In this document: positions 1 to 12,558 of the stretch, one piece after another
Numbering within the stretch: the stretch's first letter is position 1
Layout: the number at the start of each line of letters is the position of its first letter
Source: Glandiceps talaboti
Lineage: Eukaryota > Hemichordata > Enteropneusta > Spengelidae
Direction of reading: 5' to 3'
Assembly: GCF_964340395.1 (NCBI RefSeq)
Contig: NC_135561.1
Coordinates: 24,498,986 to 24,562,985 of the forward strand
DNA: 64,000 nucleotides
The notes under the pieces: model-generated
The model's input: the letters and a program-made list of their open reading frames with translations, nothing else
The model's database searches: none
Told to the model about the DNA's origin: nothing
Position numbers and translations under genes: made by a program

Positions 1-487
1 CAAGCTTTAAATGACACATGCACTTCATTACCATCAACCATCAAAACATACAAAATTATCTGAAATTTAAAGTTTGCATTCTTAAGAAATAGCCTAGTTA
101 CCAAAAATCATTAATTATGCAAATTAGTCGTAAAATTAAAAATTATATCAACAGGCTTTAAAGGATGTGCACTTTATCATATGTGCCAAATTATGTGGAA
201 TTTGAAACATGCATTCCAAAGATATACCTTAATTACTGAAGATCATTAATTATTCAAATTACTCATCAAAAGTAAAGGCTATGTCAACAAACTTGTAGGC
301 ATTGGTTAGTATATGTAATAAATTCTATGAAATTTGAAGCTTGCATTCTTAAGATAAAGCTGAATTACCAAAGGCCATTAATTATGCAAATTATTCATTA
401 AATTGTAATCAACAAACTTTATAGGACATATATGCTTAGTTATGGTTAACGCATGTACTAAATTATATTGAAATTGAAGTATGCATT
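1..487 (-). repeat. Degenerate ~140-bp tandem repeat, reverse orientation
   Basis: Three to four degenerate units, each containing a 'cattaattatgcaaatta'-like core near 108, 244 and 384. The same unit occurs in the opposite orientation, better preserved, at about 8.64-9.6 kb. No coding potential seen. Confidence 0.7.
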
Positions 488-556
488 TTTAGCACAAGTG
501 AACTACAATGGTAGGTTCAGTAGTGCTGTAGGCATCGAGCTGTGTCTGTCCATCTG

Positions 557-633
<77 letters not shown>

Positions 634-1268
634 ACGATTGAAACTCAAAAATTGCCAACCCAATTCCCTTGGTATTTGGTGGGGACATTACTTGTGGGGT
701 CTAGTTGGGAAATTATTCAAATGAAAATGATCGCATCACAGATGTGTGATTTGGGTCAAATAATTTTATTTTTTGGTCAAAAAACTTAAACTCAAAAACT
801 ACTTGTCAGATTGGTGCAAAATTTGGTGGGATTATTCTTAAGGGGGTGTAAAGTAAGGTTGTTCATGACATGATCCCATCAGTAATATGCAAATTAGGGC
901 TAAAGGTGTGTCTTTTTGTTAAAAAATCTTTAATGTCAAAACTATTCAGCAGATTGGGCTGAAATTTAATGAGGATGCCTCTGGGGGTGTATAACTAAAG
1001 ACATTTTAAGCATATGATGATGTGAGGAATATGCAAATTAGGTGTAAAAATGTGAATTTTGGTCAAAAATGTTTATCTCAAAAGGTTCTTGGTCAGTGAG
1101 ACTGCAACATGGTCTGATGATTCTAGATATGTTATTCTGCAGATTTTGTTCAACACGTTCTGACCCAATTGGTCCTATTAACCATGTCCACACCCTTAGC
1201 AACAGCCAGATGGGAGTACATTTTGGTCAAATAACATCATCTGGTAGGCAAATGAGTAAACATTTAAA
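488..1268 (+). repeat. Modular repeat, TAGCAC-hairpin family, copy 1
   Basis: It begins with a decayed hairpin (agcacaagtgaac ... ggttcagtagtgct). A CT/GT microsatellite follows, then a body with 'caattcccttggtatttggtgggg' and 'tagttgggaaattattcaaat' blocks. The same order of parts recurs at 2.1 kb, 24.1 kb and, inverted, at 63.3-63.7 kb. Non-coding; probably a non-autonomous mobile element. Confidence 0.6.
559..631. repeat. Microsatellite (TC)n then (TG)n
   Basis: Uninterrupted CT run followed by a GT run. Open frames across it are low-complexity artefacts. Confidence 0.95.
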
Positions 1269-1620
1269 AAATGTATGCAAATATCCTTAACAACCATGAT
1301 CAAGCCATAGCAACAGCCAAACGGTGATGTATTTCACAAAGAATAACCACTGGGATTAATAGACAATTGAATAAATTCAAAAAATGTATGTAAATTTGCC
1401 TAGCAACAAGACCTCCATAGCAACAGCCAAATAATTGCATATTTTGCAATGATAACAGGAATTGATAGACAATTGAATAATCATGCAAAAAGTGTATGTA
1501 AATGTGCCTAGCAACAAGACTGCCCATAGCAACAGCCAAAGGTGGTGTATTTCGCAAAGATAACAACAGGAATTAATAGACAAGTTAATAGTCATTCAAA
1601 AAATGTATGTAAATATGCAA
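1269..1620 (+). repeat. Degenerate ~110-bp tandem units with TAGCAAC motifs
   Basis: About three units with 'cctagcaacaagac..ccatagcaacagcc', 'gatagacaattgaataa' and 'aaaatgtatgtaaat'. They are continuous in type with the better-preserved units at 2.56-3.33 kb. Confidence 0.75.
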
Positions 1621-2100
1621 ATGACCACCTATACCTAGAATGGCTCACCATATATTACATTTTAAAACTGTACAGTACAGTTGTGCTACATCGCCATTGG
1701 CACTATTTTTAAGATATAGCCTAATTACCTATACCGATAATCATTAATTATTCAAATTTTCATAAAAGCTTTAAGCTAAATCAACAAACTGTATAGGACA
1801 TATGTGCCTTGTTATGGTTAACATATGAACCAAATTATATTGACTTTGAAGGATACATTCCAAAGATATAGCCTAATTTCTCAAAACCATTAATTATGCA
1901 AATAACTAATTAATGTTCATTGGATGTTCACCAAAATCTAATCAGTTCGTGCCATTAGCATATGGAAGATGTGTAGCAAATTGCATTATAATTGAGCCAG
2001 CCGTTCTGGACTAATTGCAATAATATTTGGTGGGTGTGTTACATTTGGTTTCTAGTTTGAAAATTGTTGAAATCAAAACGATCTTCCCACAAGTGTGTGA
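1621..2100 (-). repeat. Reverse copies of the ~140-bp repeat
   Basis: 'gtataggacatatgtgcc..gttatggttaacatatgaacc' and 'ccattaattatgcaaataac' are reverse-complement matches to the units at 8.64-9.6 kb. No gene seen. Confidence 0.6.
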
Positions 2101-2560
2101 TTTTTAGCACAACTGAACTGATAAGGTTCAGTAGTGCTATAGGCATGACATGTCTGTCTGTGTGTGTTTGTGTAAACAACTTAAAGTCAAAAACCACTGG
2201 ACCAATTGCTATATTTGGTGAGTGTATTACCCAGGGTGTCTAGTTGGGAAATTGTTCAAATCAAAATGATCTTGCCACCAGTGAGAATTAAAGACTTTTG
2301 ATGAAAACATTTTTTGACCTAAATCACCAAAACTAGAGAGTAGATTGGACTGAAATTTAATGGGGATGCATCTGGAGGTTTATAGATGATGAAATATTAA
2401 GCATATAATGAGCTCATCAGTGATATGCAAATTAGGTGTAAAAATGTGAATTTTGGTAAAAAACTTTGGTCTCAAAAAGTACTTGGTCAATAAGACTGAA
2501 ACTTGGTAAGATGTTTCCAGAAGTGTTATTCTGCAGATTTTCGTCAAAACATTTTGACAC
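2101..2560 (+). repeat. Modular repeat, TAGCAC-hairpin family, copy 2
   Basis: Contains 'tagcacaactgaactgataaggttcagtagtgctataggcat' in two-part hairpin form (short quote of a family signature: TAGCACAACTGAAC / GTTCAGTAGTGCTA), a short TCTG/TG run and the 'tagttgggaaattgttcaaatc' block shared with copies at 0.5 and 24.1 kb. Confidence 0.65.
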
Positions 2561-3336
2561 AATTGGCCCTAGCAACCATGACCACCTCCTTAGCAACAAC
2601 CAAATGGCAGTATATTTTGATAACATATGATAAGCAAGTGACTAAATTCCAAAAACATATGCAAATATCCCTAGCAACCATGACCACGCCCATAGCAACA
2701 GTCAGATGGTGTATTTCACTTAGATAACAACAGGGATTCGTAGACAAGTGAATCAACATTCAAAAGTGTATCGAAGTATGCCTAGCAACAAGACCACGCC
2801 CATAGCAACAGCTAAATGATCACATATATTGCAGATAACAGGGATTAATAGACAAATGAATAAACATCCAAAAAATATATGCAAATGTGCCTAGCAACAA
2901 GACCACGCCCATAGCAACAGCCAAATGATCATGTATATTGCAAAGATAACAAGAGATTAATAGACAAATGAATAAACATTCAAAAAATGTATGCAAATGT
3001 ACCTAGCAACAAGACCACGCCCATAGCAACAGCCAAATGATCACATATATCGCAAAGATAACAGGGATTAATAGATAAATGAACAAACTGAAAAATGTAT
3101 GCAAATATACCTAGCAACAAGACCACGCCCATAGTAACAGCCATTTGATCAAGTATATATTGCAAAGTATCATAAAAAAGTGAACAAACATTCAAAAAAT
3201 GTATGCAAATATATCTAGCAACATAACTATGCCCATAGCGACAGCCATATGATCATGTATATTGCAGAGGTAATATTAGGGATTCATAGATAAGAGAACA
3301 AACATTCAAAAAAATGTATGTAAATAGGTTTAGCAA
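2561..3336 (+). repeat. ~110-bp tandem repeat with paired TAGCAAC and ATGCAAAT
   Basis: Units recur at about 2781, 2890, 3002 and 3110 (period 108-112 bp). Each holds 'cctagcaacaagaccacgcc', 'ccatagcaacagcc', 'gggattaatagacaaatgaa' and 'atgtatgcaaat'. The TAGCAAC and ATGCAAAT words resemble RFX half-sites and the octamer, but no function is shown. Confidence 0.8.
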
Positions 3337-6335
3337 TAGATGAAGGTGAATTCACTATATAGGGAATGGGGATGCATCTAGGGATGTGTAGATGAAGGTG
3401 AATTCACTATAAGGGGAATGGGGATGCATCTAGGGATGTGTAGATGAAGGTGAATTCACTATATGGGGAATGGGGATGCATCTAGGGATGTGTAGATGAA
3501 GGTGAATTCACTATATGGGGAATGGGGATGCATCTAGGGATGTGTAGATGAAGGTGAATTCACTATATGGGGAATGGGGATGCATCTAGGGATGTGTAGA
3601 TGAAGGTGAATTCACTATATGGGGAATGGGGATGCATCTAGGGATGTGTAGATGAAGGTGAATTCACTATATGGGGAATGGGGATGCATCTAGGGATGTG
3701 TAGATGAAGGTGAATTCACTATATGGGGAATGGGGATGCATCTAGGGATGTGTAGATGAAGGTGAATTCACAACATGGGGAATGGGGATGCATCTAGGGA
3801 TGTGTAGATGAAGGTGAATTCACTACATGGGGAATGGGGATGCATCTAGGGATGTGTAGATGAAGGTGAATTCACAACATGGGGAATGGGGATGCATGTG
3901 GGGATGTGTAGATGAAGGTGAATTCACTATATGGGGAATGGGGATGCATCTAGGGATGTGTAGATGAAGGTGAATTCACTATATGGGGAATGGGGATGCA
4001 TCTAGGGATGTGTAGATGAAGGTGAATTCACTATATGGGGAATGGGGATGCATCTAGGGATGTGTAGATGAAGGTGAATTCACTATATGGGGAATGGTGA
4101 TGCATCTAGGGATGTGTAGATGAAGGTGAATTCACAACATGGGGAATGGGGATGCATCTAGGGATGTGTAGATGAAGGTGAATTAACTATATGGGGAATG
4201 GGGATGCATCTAGGGATGTGTAGATGAAGGTGAATTCACTATATGGGGAATGGGGATGCATCTAGGGATGTGTAGATGAAGGTGAATTCACTATATGGGG
4301 AATGGGGATGCATCTAGGTATGTGTAGATGAAGGTGAATTCACTACATGTATATGGGGAATGGGGATGCATCTAGGGATGTGTAGATGAAGGTGAATTCA
4401 CTATATGGGGAATGGGGATGCATCTAGGGATGTGTAGATGAAGGTGAATTCACTATATGGGAAATGGGGATGCATCTAGGGATGTGTAGATGAAGGTGAA
4501 TTCACTATATGGGGAATGGGGATGCATCTAGGGATGTGTAGATGAAGGTGAATTCACTATATGGGGAATGGGGATGCATCTAGGGATGTGTAGATGAAGG
4601 TGAATTCACTATATGGGGAATGGGGATGCATCTAGGGATGTGTAGATGAAGGTGAATTCACTATATGGGGAATGGGGATGCATCTAGGGATGTGTAGATG
4701 AAGGTGAATTCACTATATAGGGAATGGGGATGCATCTGGGGATGTGTAGATGAAGGTGAATTCACTATATGGGGAATGGGGATGCATCTGGGGATGTGTA
4801 GATGAAGGTGAATTCACTATATGGGGAATGGGGATGCATCTAGGGATGTGTAGATGAAGGTGAATTCACTATATGGGGAATGGGGATGCATCTAGGGATG
4901 TGTAGATGAAGGTGAATTCACTATATGGGGAATGGGGATGCATCTAGGGATGTGTAGATGAAGGTGAATTCACTATATGGGGAATGGGGATGCATCTAGG
5001 GATGTGTAGATGAAGGTGAATTCACAACATGGGGAATGGGGATGCATCTAGGGATGTGTAGATGAAGGTGAATTCACTACATGGGGAATGGGGATGCATC
5101 TAGGGATGTGTAGATGAAGGTGAATTCACAACATGGGGAATGGGGATGCATGTGGGGATGTGTAGATGAAGGTGAATTCACTATATGGGGAATGGGGATG
5201 CATCTAGGGATGTGTAGATGAAGGTGAATTCACTATATGGGGAATGGGGATGCATCTAGGGATGTGTAGATGAAGGTGAATTAACTATATGGGGAATGGG
5301 GATGCATCTAGGGATGTGTAGATGAAGGTGAATTCACTATATGGGGAATGGGGATGCATCTAGGGATGTGTAGATGAAGGTGAATTCACTATATGGGGAA
5401 TGGGGATGCATCTAGGTATGTGTAGATGAAGGTGAATTCACTACATGTATATGGGGAATGGGGATGCATCTAGGGATGTGTAGATGAAGGTGAATTCACT
5501 ATATGGGGAATGGGGATGCATCTAGGGATGTGTAGATGAAGGTGAATTCACTATATGGGAAATGGGGATGCATCTAGGGATGTGTAGATGAAGGTGAATT
5601 CACTATATGGGGAATGGGGATGCATCTAGGGATGTGTAGATGAAGGTGAATTCACAACATGGGGAATGGGGATGCATCTAGGGATGTGTAGATGAAGGTG
5701 AATTCACTATATGGGGAATGGGGATGCATCTAGGGATGTGTAGATGAAGGTGAATTCACTATATGGGGAATGGGGATGCATCTAGGGATGTGTAGATGAA
5801 GGTGAATTCACTATATGGGGAATGGGGATGCATCTAGGGATGTGTAGATGAAGGTGAATTCACTATATGGGGAATGGGGATGCATCTAGGGATGTGTAGA
5901 TGAAGGTGAATTCACTATATGGGGAATGGGGATGCATCTAGGGATGTGTAGATGAAGGTGAATTCACTATATAGGGAATGGGGATGCATCTGGGGATGTG
6001 TAGATGAAGGTGAATTCACTATATGGGGAATGGGGACGCATCTGGGGATGTGTAGATGAAGGTGAATTCACTATATGGGGAATGGGGATGCATCTAGGGA
6101 TGTGTAGATGAAGGTGAATTCACTATATGGGGAATGGTGATGCATCTAGGGATGTGTAGATGAAGGTGAATTCACTATATGGGGAATGGTGATGCATCTA
6201 GGGATGTGTAGATGAAGGTGAATTCACTATATAGGGAATGGGGATGCATCTGGGGATGTGTAGATGAAGGTGAATTCACTATATGGGGAATGGGGATGCA
6301 TCTGGGGATGTGTAGATGAAGGTGATTTCACTACA
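3337..6335 (+). repeat. 52-bp satellite array, ~57 units, with higher-order structure
   Basis: The unit 'gatgaaggtgaattcact' recurs exactly every 52 bp (for example 3339 and 3391). Variant units (acaacat, actacat, 'gcatgtgggg', 'ctaggtatg', a +6 insertion 'ctacatgtatatgg', 'gggaaatgg', 'tatagggaat') occur in the same order twice. The two passages lie 1,098-1,254 bp apart, and the differences between offsets equal three whole units (156 bp). That shows block duplication plus unit gain or loss. No coding potential. Confidence 0.97.
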
Positions 6336-6747
6336 TGATGATCCCATCAGCAATATTTACATAGTCAGGTGGCTTTAATAGTAATTTTATTGTTAAATGC
6401 CAAATTCGGCAAAAGTGTTCGTGAGGACTTACCTATTGATTTTAGCTGAGGAGCCTGCTTGAATATTTGCATACATTTGCATAAATCATTAAAATTCAAG
6501 AATGTCTCTGTCAACCATGAAAATAACATATGTTTCAGCAAAATTACTCACTGAAAGACACTAATTTTGGCATGAATCATGCTTAAGATATATTTATTGG
6601 TTTTATCTTTGAAGCTTTTTTAGAAAAGTTGCATATATTATATGTTTGTATATCAATAATGAAATTGACAATGGCCATTATTACCATTGAAAACACCTTT
6701 AAGTCAGGAAAATAATTTACATAAAGGAGCCAAATTATCCCTTAGTA
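6336..6747. other. No gene seen
   Basis: AT-rich unique-looking sequence between the satellite and a LINE tail. No open frame, RNA gene or clear repeat recognised. Confidence 0.6.
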
Positions 6748-7670
6748 CCTTTTTTTTTTTCATTTATTAGTGTTATCCTACGGGAAATAAATCCCATTTA
6801 CAGGCTCCTAAAATTCAGGATATAAATAATCTACACAATACAGCAGGAAAACTACAAACACAATAAGACAGATAATAACAGAAAAAGATATATACAGGAA
6901 AGAACAGAGTTGATTAGTTGATTAATTGATTAAATTAGTTAACAATTGCATGTCGAATGCCAACCTAATAAACATTAATATTACTAAAAACTTCAATACC
7001 AGGAAAAGATCAAACTATTTCATTGAAAGTATTCATACATCTGTTAAGTGGAGAAAATTTAAAAACATTTATTCCATTTATTCTACACCAAGGGGCTGTA
7101 AATGTGGGACAGGAGCGCAAAATTTTTCTTGGCACATTTAAAGATAACTTAGATGATATAACAGGGACATCATAAAAACTGTTTACACATTTATTTTAAC
7201 AACACATCAAGGTAGCTTCGACGTTGAATCAAAGTTGATAATTTGAAAACACCGACAAAGTATCATACTGGCTGTAATTGTATGGTGTATGAGTTTTAAA
7301 ACTAAGAAATTTAATAAATTTATGTTGAACACCCTCTAATAAATTTATGTGTGTTTTGTGCCAGACATTCCAAGCAACAGAAGCATATTCGAGGCAACTT
7401 AACTACAAATCAGGGTAAAATATAAAGTTAATAAAGTACGTAACTGAGAAAAAGTGTGTGTGTCGCGTTGGACAAAACCTAACATTCTAGAAGCTTTATT
7501 TACAATAACAGAGATATGATCATAAAAACAAAAGTTAGAGGTTAAAATAATTCCTAAATCTTTAACATTCTTTACACGAGTAAGGTTAAAATCAGAAATA
7601 CAATAATTAAAAGTAATTGGCTCCTTATTGGTATAAGAAGTCACATTTCTCAAGATTTAAGTCCAACTTC
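6748..7670 (-). pseudogene. Decayed non-LTR retrotransposon (LINE) 3' fragment
   Basis: Read on the minus strand. The best frame (about 7653 to 7399) shows the conserved region just after the reverse transcriptase: 'VKDLGIILTSNFCFYDHI', 'VNKASRMLGFVQRDT' and 'LYFTLI'. Further toward 6.75 kb the frame is broken by stops, but related pieces (a Trp/Gln-rich arm, then 'RRSYLDVLLK') remain. The element ends with a poly(T) run near 6752-6761, equivalent to a 3' poly(A) tail. It is 5'-truncated, with no catalytic YADD region present, and clearly dead. CR1/Jockey-type affinity is inferred from the C-terminal pattern only. Confidence 0.75.
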
Positions 7671-7837
7671 CAAGTATTGCAAGATGCTATCCTGTTTAGA
7701 TCTGTTTGTAACTTGGAGCAGTCTAAATTGATTTTAGCCTAGATTTTAGCCTACTAATTGATTTTAGCCTTACAGGCCCTCTTGAAAATTGGAATCAATT
7801 TGCATATATAAGTCAGACTAAAAAGTATTATTTTTAT

Positions 7838-8287
7838 TAGCTCCTGTATGAGAGGTAATGTCTTGGCGATGTCTGTCTGTGTGTGTGTCTGTGCAGAAAT
7901 TTGTTCCACTGATACCTCAAAAAGGACTGAAGCAAATGTTTTGCAATTTATAATGTGGCATTGTCGGGCTGTAACTTAGAGCTGATTACTTTTTGGTGGG
8001 TGTGGCTTGCATAATTAATGATAATTTTTATAATTAATGACACATAGTGAAGCCTTATTAATAGGAGTCACCCAGTCAGGCCTAAACAGTCTTTGTATCT
8101 CACTTGTATTTGATCTTGAGGCAGACATTGGACTTGAAGGAAATGACACCATGTGTGTGTGTTGATCCAGTGAGCAATTCAACTACTTATTTTATTACAT
8201 ACTCATACAGATTTTTTGTACTCCCAAATATTGATATTTCCTTTCTAAAGGTATGGAAAGGCATACTAAAGATTCAAATTCGTTATT
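7838..8287 (+). repeat. Modular repeat with TCTG/TG microsatellite (third family)
   Basis: 'ttattagctcctgtatgagaggtaatg' is followed by 'gatgtctgtctgtgtgtgtg' and a body with 'ttttggtgggtgtggc'. This is the same architecture as the other hairpin families but a different sequence. No gene seen up to 8287. Confidence 0.45.
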
Positions 8288-8490
8288 AGTCCCCGCCGGA
8301 CGAAGTCCAGGACGGGGACTTATGGATTGGGTTCCGCCTGTCCGTCCGTCCGTCCGTCCGCAGCCATTTCTTGGAGATGCCTGGACCGATTTTTTTCAAA
8401 CATGGTACAGGGTCAACATACTATGGCATACATATGCACGTCAATTTGTTTCATGATACGATCCAATATGGCCGACTAGCACCCATTTTT
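8288..8490 (+). repeat. AGTCCCC-hairpin repeat with (TCCG)n, partial copy
   Basis: Starts with a hairpin at 8288-8320: outer stem AGTCCCCG/CGGGGACT, inner stem GGAC-GAA-GTCC. Then come (TCCG)4 and a body 'cttggagatgcctggaccgat' matching 12.8 kb. It is cut off by the next element at about 8490. Confidence 0.8.
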
Positions 8491-8531
8491 ACCTCCCGTA
8501 AGGGTACGGGAGATATTAAAAGGGGAATGTG

Positions 8532-8566
<35 letters not shown>

Positions 8567-9620
8567 GTCATCATTTTCTAAAAATTGGCTGGCTCAATTC
8601 TAATGAAATTTGGGATATATTATCTTTAGGGTAATAGCTAGACCTGATTAGGTTTTGAGCCAGATCTGTTAATGTTTAATTAGAGAAATTTGCATATTAA
8701 TGAAATCAACTAATTACACAATACCTTAAGACTGCATACTTCAATTTCAATATAATTTAGTATATTCGTTAAACATAACAACATACATTTGTCCTATAAA
8801 ATTCGTTGATGTATCTTACAGCGTTAATGAATAATATGCATAATTAATTATTTTTGGTAATTGAGCTATATCTTAAGAATACATACTTCAAATTCAACAT
8901 AATTTAGTACATACGTTAACCATAAGAAAAAACATATGTCCTATCAAGTTTGTTAATGCACTGTACAGTGTTAATGAATAATTTGCATAATTAATGATTT
9001 TCGGTAATTAGGCTATATCTTAAGAATACATACTTCAATTCCAATGTAATTCAGTACACACGTTAACCATAACAATCACATATGTCCTGTAAAGCTTGTT
9101 GGTGTACCTTTCAGTGTTAATGAATAATTTGCATAATTAATGATTCTTGGTAATTAGGCTATATCTTACGACTGCATACTTCAATTTCAATACAATTCAG
9201 TACATACATTAACCATAACAAATTGTGTATGTCCTATAAAGTTAGTTGATGTACCTTACAGTGTTAATGAATAATTTGCATAATTAATGATTTTCGGTAA
9301 TTAGGCTATATCTTAAGACTGCATACTTCAATTTCAATACAATTTAGTACATACGTTAACCATAACAAAGCGGATATGTCCTATAAAATCTTTTATATAG
9401 CTTAGTTTTAATGAAAAATTTGCATAATTAATGATTTTAGGTAACTAGGTTGTATCTTAAAAATGCAAGCTTCAAATTTCATATAATATGATTTGTACAT
9501 CAACCATAATAATACGCACCTGTCCTATGAAGTTTGTTGCTACAACTTTTTCCTGTAATGAGTATTTTGAATAATGAACGATATTCAGTAATTAAGCAGT
9601 ATCATACACTCTTACATACA
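8491..9620 (+). repeat. CTCCCGTA-hairpin repeat with ~146-bp tandem core
   Basis: A hairpin at 8493-8512 (CTCCCGTA-AGGG-TACGGGAG) is followed by (TCTG)n at about 8530-8566. Tandem units follow, marked by 'atttgcataattaatgat' at about 8981, 9127, 9274 and 9418 (period 144-147 bp). The design (hairpin, tetranucleotide run, tandem core) is that of Helentron-type non-autonomous elements; this assignment is inference. Confidence 0.75.
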
Positions 9621-9639
9621 TTAACCTAAGAAAGCATGC

Positions 9640-10200
9640 TTGTCCAAAAAACAAAGCCTGTTACCATTAGGACAGTGTTCTATGACATACATGTGCATAT
9701 CCATTTTTATCGTGATACGATCCAATATGGCTGTCTGGCAGCCAATTTGTTTGTGAATTGTCCATGTCCAAAGCCATAACTCAGACATGCTTGAACAGAT
9801 CTCCTTCAAAGTTGGTATTAGGACAGTGTTTTATGACATACATGTGCATATTCATTGTTGTTGTGATACGATCCAATATGGCCGCCTGGCAGCCATTTTG
9901 TTTGCGATTTTTCTATGTCCAAAGCCATAACTCAGACATGCTTGAACAGATCTCATTCAAAGTTGGTATTAGGACAGTGTTCTATGACATACATGTGCAT
10001 ATCCATTTTCTTCGTGATACGATCCCCCATACCCGACCCATCCTTTATTGTTGTAGGCATGTTCCATGTCCAACAAGCAGACACAACATATCTAAGTCTG
10101 TTTGATTTAGGTTCACAAGTGTTGTTGCGTAATCAGAGTAGTGATAATTCCTTAAAACCCAATCATAGTGGGGACTATGTCATTCTCAATGACTTGTTTA
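9640..10200 (+). repeat. 150-bp tandem core plus unique tail of the AGTCCCC family
   Basis: Just over two units of 'ccaatatggctgcctggcagcc..ttcaaagttggtattaggac..gatacgat' (about 151 bp apart). Then comes a tail, 'gatcccccatacccgaccc ... ttaggttcacaagtgttgttgcg ... tcattctcaatgacttgttt'. The same core and tail recur at 12.9-13.76 kb and 21.19-21.62 kb. Confidence 0.85.
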
Positions 10201-12037
10201 CTTACGGAATAACGAAGTTAGAGGTCTGTATTTATGAGAACAGGAATTTTTGCAACTTCTGCAGCTCTTTTTATGCAAAAAGAGAGCGACTAAACGTCAA
10301 TTGCAACAATTAGCAGGCAAGCTTAATTTGGCAGCGCAGGTGGTCCATGGGGGTAGAACTTTCCTTCAAAGGATCCTTGATGCGATTAGCAAGCTAAAAA
10401 GCAGTGATCATAAGTGTAGGCTCTCCAGTGAATTTGCTAAAGACATACACTGCACTGGTGGATTCATTTCCTATCCCATTTCAATGGCCGATCATTTTGG
10501 TTTAGCCCTATCCTTGAAACAGCTATGGGAATGGATGCTTCCAATACAGGGGCAGGGGTGCATGTTCTACCTGGGTGACTGGCAATACCTTAACTGGCAA
10601 GTCGATTGGCCAGCTACAGCAAACTTGCATATTAATTTATAAAGAAGTCTTGTCATTCCTTGTTGCAGCAAGGCATTGGGCTCCTTGTTGGTCTAACAAA
10701 CTTGTTCTAGTATACACTGATAGTACTACAGCTATGGCAATATTAAACAAAGGCACCTGTCGGAATTCTTTAGTCATGCAGGCCCTGAGGGACTTATTTT
10801 GGTTGTCAAATCAGTTCAATTTCAAGTTCAAGGCCATCCATATTCCAGGTGTTGATAACCATATCCCTAATGCAATCTCTCGTTTGAACGAACCCAACAA
10901 ATTTCTACAGTTGGAACATCTTTATATCCAGTACATGAGAAATGCCTATGGTTGGGACTTCTCTCTTGATATCCTTGGCCATGTCTCTGATGGCTGTCTC
11001 CAAACTTAATATCCACAGATCCTAAAGTGGCAGCTCGAGAGGCTTGTCTAGATCAATGTGTGGCCCAATTTCAAGCTGCAGTTTTAGCTGCATCCACAAA
11101 ACGTTCTTATCAGTCTGGAATTCTTATTTACAGTTTTGTACCTCCATAGGATACACACCTGTCCCAGTTAGCAACCAGGTCATTTGCTGCTACATAGCTT
11201 TTTTGTCTCAGAACTCTGTTTCATATCTATCCGGCAATATCTGAATATTATAAGGCTTATTCATTTAGAGTCTGGTTATTCCAAACCGTTTTCAGACAAT
11301 TGGGTTGTTAGTTCAATCTTAAAAGGGGCCCGTCCTACCCTTGGCGATGCACCCAAATGCAAACTTCCGATTACCCCAGACATTTTACTTAAGCTTCGTT
11401 GCCTTCTTAATTCAGTACCAGCAGATCAATTAGTTTGGGCAGTTTGTCTTTGTGCCTTTTTTTTGGCATGTTCCCCATTTCAATTTTACTCCCATCTAGT
11501 ACATGCAGTTTCCAACCCAACAAACATTTGTCCCGCAATGATTTCCTGCTCCACCCCAAAGGCTTGGTGCTCCGAATCAAGTGGTCTAAGACAATTCAAT
11601 TTCAACAACGTATTCTGTATGTCCCCCTCCCTCGCCTTTCTCCTCACCCGCTCTGTCTGTACAGCTGTCATCATGACCTTTTTGTCAACCTCTCAAGCAG
11701 CTCCTCAAGATCTCGCTTTTTGTCATCCCACTCCTCCTTTCTACCCCCCTCTTACCCTGTCTCAGTTCAAAACTAAGCTTCATTCATTATTTAACTCTAT
11801 GGGTTTCCCCCAATCACAGTACTCTGGCCACAGTTTCCGCCGTGGGGATGCCATAATTGGGCTCTTAATAGTGGAATCCCAGGGGAAGTAGTTCGCATCA
11901 TGGGTGACTGGAAGAGCATGGCCTACTTATCTTATTTGAACAGTTTCTCAGTAGATAGCAAATTTACCCATTTGAAGAAATTTTCACAACACCTACCATC
12001 CTACTAATCTACCGTCCTACGTTTGGGTTGTTTGGGG
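10201..12037 (+). pseudogene. DIRS-type retroelement remnant: RNase H then tyrosine recombinase
   Basis: Several frames, joined by frameshifts, read as one element. From about 10241: 'TKRQLQQLAGKLNLAAQVV' and 'GRTFLQRILDAI', the segment after the reverse transcriptase palm. About 10575-10910: 'INLKEVLSFLVAARHW', 'VYTDSTTAMAILNKGT' and 'IPGVDNHIPNAISR', an RNase H domain. From about 11044: a tyrosine recombinase with 'FLSVWNSYLQFCTSIGYTP', a 'GHSFRRGDA' box (H-x-x-R) near 11830 and 'IMGDWKSMAYLSYL' holding the nucleophilic Tyr near 11937. The reverse transcriptase catalytic box is missing upstream. The usual first Arg of the R-H-R-Y set appears as Pro ('FGMFPIS'). The order RH-YR is that of DIRS-like elements; Ngaro or PAT-like membership cannot be excluded. 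It is inactive. Confidence 0.85.
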
Positions 12038-12180
12038 TACTTTATGTACTCATTCCAGCCAGGTATTGGCACCACAGCAAGAAATAAACTTATGCAATGG
12101 CAGTCCCTTATTGCACAAATGAATAAACACTTGTTTGTTGTTGTTTTCTGTATCTGTATTTTTCTGTGAGAATGTTTAAG
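12038..12180 (+). repeat. 3'-terminal segment of the DIRS-type element
   Basis: 143 bp directly after the recombinase frame ('tttatgtactcattccagcc' to 'gtgagaatgtttaag'). It is repeated almost identically at 15670-15812, so it is probably a mobile 3' untranslated or terminal piece. Confidence 0.7.
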
Positions 12181-12558
12181 AGAACTATTAAGATAATAGT
12201 GTTTTAAACAGACCACCTTGCAAGGCACACCTGTAGTAACAAGCATATTTATTGACACCTTGCACTGTTTAGTTTACTATTTTATAGGAATCAGGTGTTA
12301 ATCCTTTATCATGTTTTTGTTGTACTACTTGTCTGGTTGGTGAGTGTGGGAAAGACAAGGCGACTAAGCTAGTTTATCTCTGTTAATATTGGTCTAACAC
12401 TTGTGCCTTTATATGGCCTGCTCTGGTCTGCTCTTAGAACTTGGCCAGGGAACAGCACAGCAGTTGCCTTACTCCCTGGCATGCAGAACTAGCTTTCTCT
12501 CTGTTTTGTACAATAGTAAGCACTTTCTTTTTACCCCTCCAACCCTCTCCTGCTTTTT
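12181..12558. other. No gene seen
   Basis: Between the DIRS 3' segment and the next composite element. No feature recognised. Confidence 0.5.
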
